Part shown: positions 63,098-64,000 of the stretch, piece by piece
How positions within the stretch are numbered: the first letter of the stretch is position 1
How the letters are laid out: each line of letters opens with the position of its first letter
Assembly (NCBI RefSeq): GCF_032397745.1
Contig: NZ_CP135921.1
Span: 5,010,501 to 5,074,500, forward strand
Source: Bradyrhizobium prioriisuperbiae
GTDB lineage: Bacteria > Pseudomonadota > Alphaproteobacteria > Rhizobiales > Xanthobacteraceae
Direction: 5' to 3'
Length of the DNA stretch: 64,000 nucleotides
Program-made: the position numbers and the translations under genes
Notes under the pieces: generated by a model
Databases searched by the model: none
The model's input: only the letters and a program-made list of their open reading frames with translations
What the model was told of the DNA's origin: nothing

Positions 63098-64000
63098 GTG
63101 ACCGACAGGATCGTCGCCGCCGATTTCCTTCTCACCATGGAAGCGGACGACTGCGTCGTGACGGACGGCGCCGTGCTGGTGCGCGACGGGCGCATCGCAG
63201 GGATCGACACCAGGAACGCGCTGATCTCGGCGCATCCGGCGGCCGAGGTGAAATATTTGCGCGATTGCCTGATCATGCCGGGACTGGTGAATGCCCACAT
63301 GCATTCGGGGCTGCTGCGCGGCACCGCGGAGCACCTGCCGGTCTGGGACTGGCTGCGGCTTCACATCAACCCGATGCACCGGGTGTTGCAGCCGCAGGAG
63401 GCGGAAGCCGCGTCCTGGCTGTGCTACGCTGAGAGTGTCCTCAGCGGCACCACGACCCTGGTCGACATGTGGCGCTTCATGGACGGCAGCGCGCGCGCGG
63501 CCGAAGGCATCGGCAACCGCCTGGTTGCCGTGCCCTATGTCGGCGAGCATCCCGACTACAACTATTTCGATACGCTCGACGACAACGAGCGGATGATCGA
63601 GAACTGGCACGGCAAGGCCAATGGCCGCGTCGGTGTCTGGGTTGGCCTCGAGCATCTGTTCTATTCCGACGAGGCCGGCCAGCGCCGCGCCATCGAGATG
63701 GCGAAGCGCCATCGCACCGGCTTCCACACCCATTGCAGCGAAGCCTCGATCGAGGCCGCGGAGTTCGAGACGCGTTACGGCAAGCGCGCGATGTTCGCGC
63801 TGGACGATCTCGGCTTCTTCGAGACGCCGATGGCGATGATTGCCCACGCGGTCTGGCTCGACGACGGCGAGATCGATCTGCTGGCGCGCCGCAGCGTCTC
63901 GGTGGCGCACAATCCCGTCAGCAACATGAAGCTCGCCAGCGGCATCGCGCCGGTCGAGGCGATGCTTGCCGCCGGCGTCGCCGTTGGTCTAGGAACCGAC
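63098..64000 (+). CDS. TRZ/ATZ-type amidohydrolase, cut by the right edge
   Basis: A GTG at 63098 opens a frame that is still open at 64000 (301 codons). Metal-binding blocks: CLIMPGLVNAHMHSGLLRGT, VWVGLEHLFYSDEAGQ, TGFHTHCSEASIEAAEF and VAHNPVSNMKLASGIAP. The C-terminus is outside. Second amidohydrolase of this family in the locus after 8-oxoguanine deaminase; the substrate may be another aminopurine or a triazine-like compound. Confidence 0.88.
   Translation, partial: MTDRIVAADFLLTMEADDCVVTDGAVLVRDGRIAGIDTRNALISAHPAAEVKYLRDCLIMPGLVNAHMHSGLLRGTAEHLPVWDWLRLHINPMHRVLQPQEAEAASWLCYAESVLSGTTTLVDMWRFMDGSARAAEGIGNRLVAVPYVGEHPDYNYFDTLDDNERMIENWHGKANGRVGVWVGLEHLFYSDEAGQRRAIEMAKRHRTGFHTHCSEASIEAAEFETRYGKRAMFALDDLGFFETPMAMIAHAVWLDDGEIDLLARRSVSVAHNPVSNMKLASGIAPVEAMLAAGVAVGLGTD

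Overview
The window is GC-rich alphaproteobacterial DNA, most likely from the Bradyrhizobium/Rhodopseudomonas/Afipia group (Nitrobacteraceae). The indications are the codon bias, the dispersed palindromic repeats typical of that group (copies near 11.5, 16.7, 19.4, 35.5, 40.4 and 43.9 kb), Tat-exported enzymes and the oxalate-degradation gene set. No rRNA, tRNA or CRISPR array was seen. Genus is an inference.

Layout. 0-1.3 kb: an IS701-type transposase running off the left edge. 1.3-3.4 kb: an oxalate/formate antiporter gene preceded by an operator-rich block with three similar palindromes, two terminators, a possible small RNA and a 45-residue ORF. 3.6-8.4 kb: a degraded gene, then a tightly coupled leftward operon (PqqD-like, HPr-kinase-like, two family 2 glycosyltransferases, nucleotidyltransferase) that looks like a peptide-modification cassette without a recognisable cyclase. 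8.5-21 kb: a mosaic of secreted and outer-membrane proteins, a LuxR regulator, a Tat-exported bicupin oxalate decarboxylase, a sugar-kinase/GntR pair, AzlCD and a caspase-beta-barrel fusion; several pieces are partial duplicates of one another, including an inverted 184-bp copy. 21.5-25.6 kb: an OYE-like flavoprotein, an amidase that lacks its nucleophile and a second LuxR regulator. 25.8-27.8 kb: a DUF1127-like protein, then a lower-GC pair (metzincin-type protease, peptidoglycan-binding-like protein). 28-31.9 kb: a flotillin/YqiJ/PspA operon in which the PspA reading frame is extended by a TnpB-like N-terminal segment.

32-37 kb holds small secreted proteins, an FAD enzyme, a ClpP-like secreted protein and an Omp25-like porin. 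37.2-43.7 kb is the cytoplasmic oxalate pathway: formyl-CoA transferase, oxalyl-CoA decarboxylase, a GntR/FCD repressor and a divergent NDP-forming acyl-CoA synthetase. The operators between the last two match those at the antiporter locus about 38 kb away, so the window probably carries one oxalate regulon: uptake in exchange for formate, CoA activation, decarboxylation, and separately a periplasmic decarboxylase.

44-48 kb has regulators, a histidine phosphatase and cytochrome b561. 48.2-64 kb is a purine-type catabolic locus with two divergent arms: a nucleoside-type ABC importer (BMP lipoprotein family, one ATPase, two permeases), 8-oxoguanine deaminase and adenine deaminase, plus a Rieske oxygenase split into a catalytic half without a Rieske cluster, a separate Rieske protein and a GST-like protein. 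This set recalls NdmC/NdmD/NdmE of methylxanthine N-demethylation. A LysR regulator, a two-subunit TPP decarboxylase-like enzyme, a GMC oxidoreductase and a further amidohydrolase (cut by the right edge) follow.
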